DNA of 20,154 nt from Pleurotus djamor (taxonomy: Eukaryota > Basidiomycota > Agaricomycetes > Agaricales > Pleurotaceae): positions 1 through 20,154 of the forward strand of contig JAPEVF010000808.1 in NCBI GenBank assembly GCA_029747585.1, written 5' to 3'. Both the position numbers and the translations under genes were made by a program. Of the stretch, positions 19,806-20,154 are shown piece after piece. Position 1 is the stretch's first letter; each line of letters starts with the position of its first letter. A model generated the notes under the pieces. It was given only the letters and a program-made list of their open reading frames with translations. It searched no databases and was not told the DNA's origin.

Positions 19806-20101
19806 TGTTGCGCATGCACCTCTCAATCGCCACGTCGACACACTAGTTCTAGGTCGACGTCACGCATGGTTTCATGTCGCTTAGTGCGACACTTCACATG
19901 GTGTCTAGTTCGACACCTCACACATTCCTTAGTCCATATTTAGTAGTCACTCGTAGTATATAAAGCCTGTATGTATCTAGGGAATATCCAACACTCGTTC
20001 TACCTACTACTCGTGTGCTATACAACCTCAGGTGAATAGCTTGGTCTCTCGCCTAGCGCAGTGCTCGCCTTTATGGCTTGTAGCTATCCTGCTGCTCAAC
20101 A
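19806..20101 (+). repeat. Long terminal repeat, 296 bp
   Basis: It starts TGTTG and ends CAACA, perfectly complementary 5-bp ends of the kind seen in copia LTRs. The U3 part has two 18-bp related units (19882-19899 and 19906-19923, both TAGTNCGACACYTCACAY) and an 8-bp inverted repeat (ACGTCGAC / GTCGACGT) at 19832-19860. A TATA box at 19957 precedes the probable R region. The left boundary is less certain than the right one. Confidence 0.65.
19957..19964 (+). promoter_or_regulatory. TATA box within the LTR
   Basis: TATATAAA lies about 150 nt into the LTR and about 140 nt before its end, as expected for the retrotransposon promoter at the U3/R boundary. Confidence 0.6.
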
Positions 20102-20113
20102 GGTTATGGGCCC
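20102..20113 (+). other. Primer binding site, probably half-tRNA initiator Met type
   Basis: GGTTATGGGCCC begins immediately after the LTR's terminal CA. It is complementary, with one G-U pair, to the anticodon-arm sequence GGGCUCAUAACC of initiator tRNA-Met. Priming from this internal half-tRNA is known for copia and Ty5 elements. The match is from remembered tRNA sequence. Confidence 0.55.
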
Positions 20114-20154
20114 CGCTGGTCGCTCTAGGGAAAAGGGAGACTCTATGTCCCTGA

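Larger units (their letters stand above)
19806..20154 (+). mobile_element. 5' end of a Ty1/copia-type LTR retrotransposon (continues beyond the window)
   Basis: A TGTTG...CAACA-bounded LTR (19806-20101) is followed directly by a primer-binding-like sequence and then an open frame. The frame starts at ATG 20106 (MGPAGRSREKGD), overlapping the primer site, and is open to the window end as a possible gag start. No pol motifs are within view, so the superfamily call rests on LTR ends and primer type. The orientation is plus, the same as the interrupted P450. The target-site duplication cannot be checked because the 3' end is outside the window. Confidence 0.68.

Noticed and set aside
1..20154. 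CRISPR arrays, bacterial operons, tRNA or rRNA genes
   Set aside because: No direct-repeat arrays, cloverleaf or rRNA-like stretches were seen, and the gene structure is eukaryotic.

Overview
The window looks like nuclear DNA of a basidiomycete fungus, most likely an Agaricomycete. Seven of the nine genes I model are cut by many short introns of about 45-80 nt (GT-AG, with a few longer ones and two apparent GC-AG). The families also fit: fungal alpha-type kinases, the intron-rich integrase-like DDE family, a Rax1/RGS-type membrane protein, an EVE (THYN1) protein, stomatin, an allantoate-permease-type MFS carrier, and a CYP63-like P450 cut by a Ty1/copia-type LTR. Exon models were built by eye from open frames, splice signals and remembered family motifs. 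No alignment or RNA evidence was available.

Layout. (1) 1-6740, accessory part: a 789-aa alpha-type protein kinase (minus, 530-3305) and a 534-aa integrase-core protein (plus, 3542-5502) diverge from a 236-bp spacer. A tentative 159-aa gene (minus, 5716-6431) follows. Identical 35-bp sequences lie in inverted orientation at 310-344 and 6703-6737, bracketing the segment. (2) 7411-11048, housekeeping part: an EVE-domain protein (minus) and a stomatin-family protein (plus) diverge from a CT-rich, TATA-containing spacer. (3) 12048-16192: an RGS-domain protein with C-terminal membrane helices (minus) and a small secreted, repeat-containing protein (plus) diverge from a spacer of about 1.1 kb. (4) 16508-20154: an MFS transporter (minus) and the N-terminal part of a cytochrome P450 (plus). 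The P450 reading stops next to a Ty1/copia-type LTR, primer binding site and probable gag start that run off the window.

No pathway links the genes. The most notable points are the bracketed kinase/integrase pair, two consecutive apparent GC-AG introns in the EVE gene, a secreted protein built of two degenerate units each ending in a dibasic site, and the LTR element inside the P450. Four isolated N bases and one probable one-base frameshift (MFS) suggest homopolymer-type sequence uncertainty.
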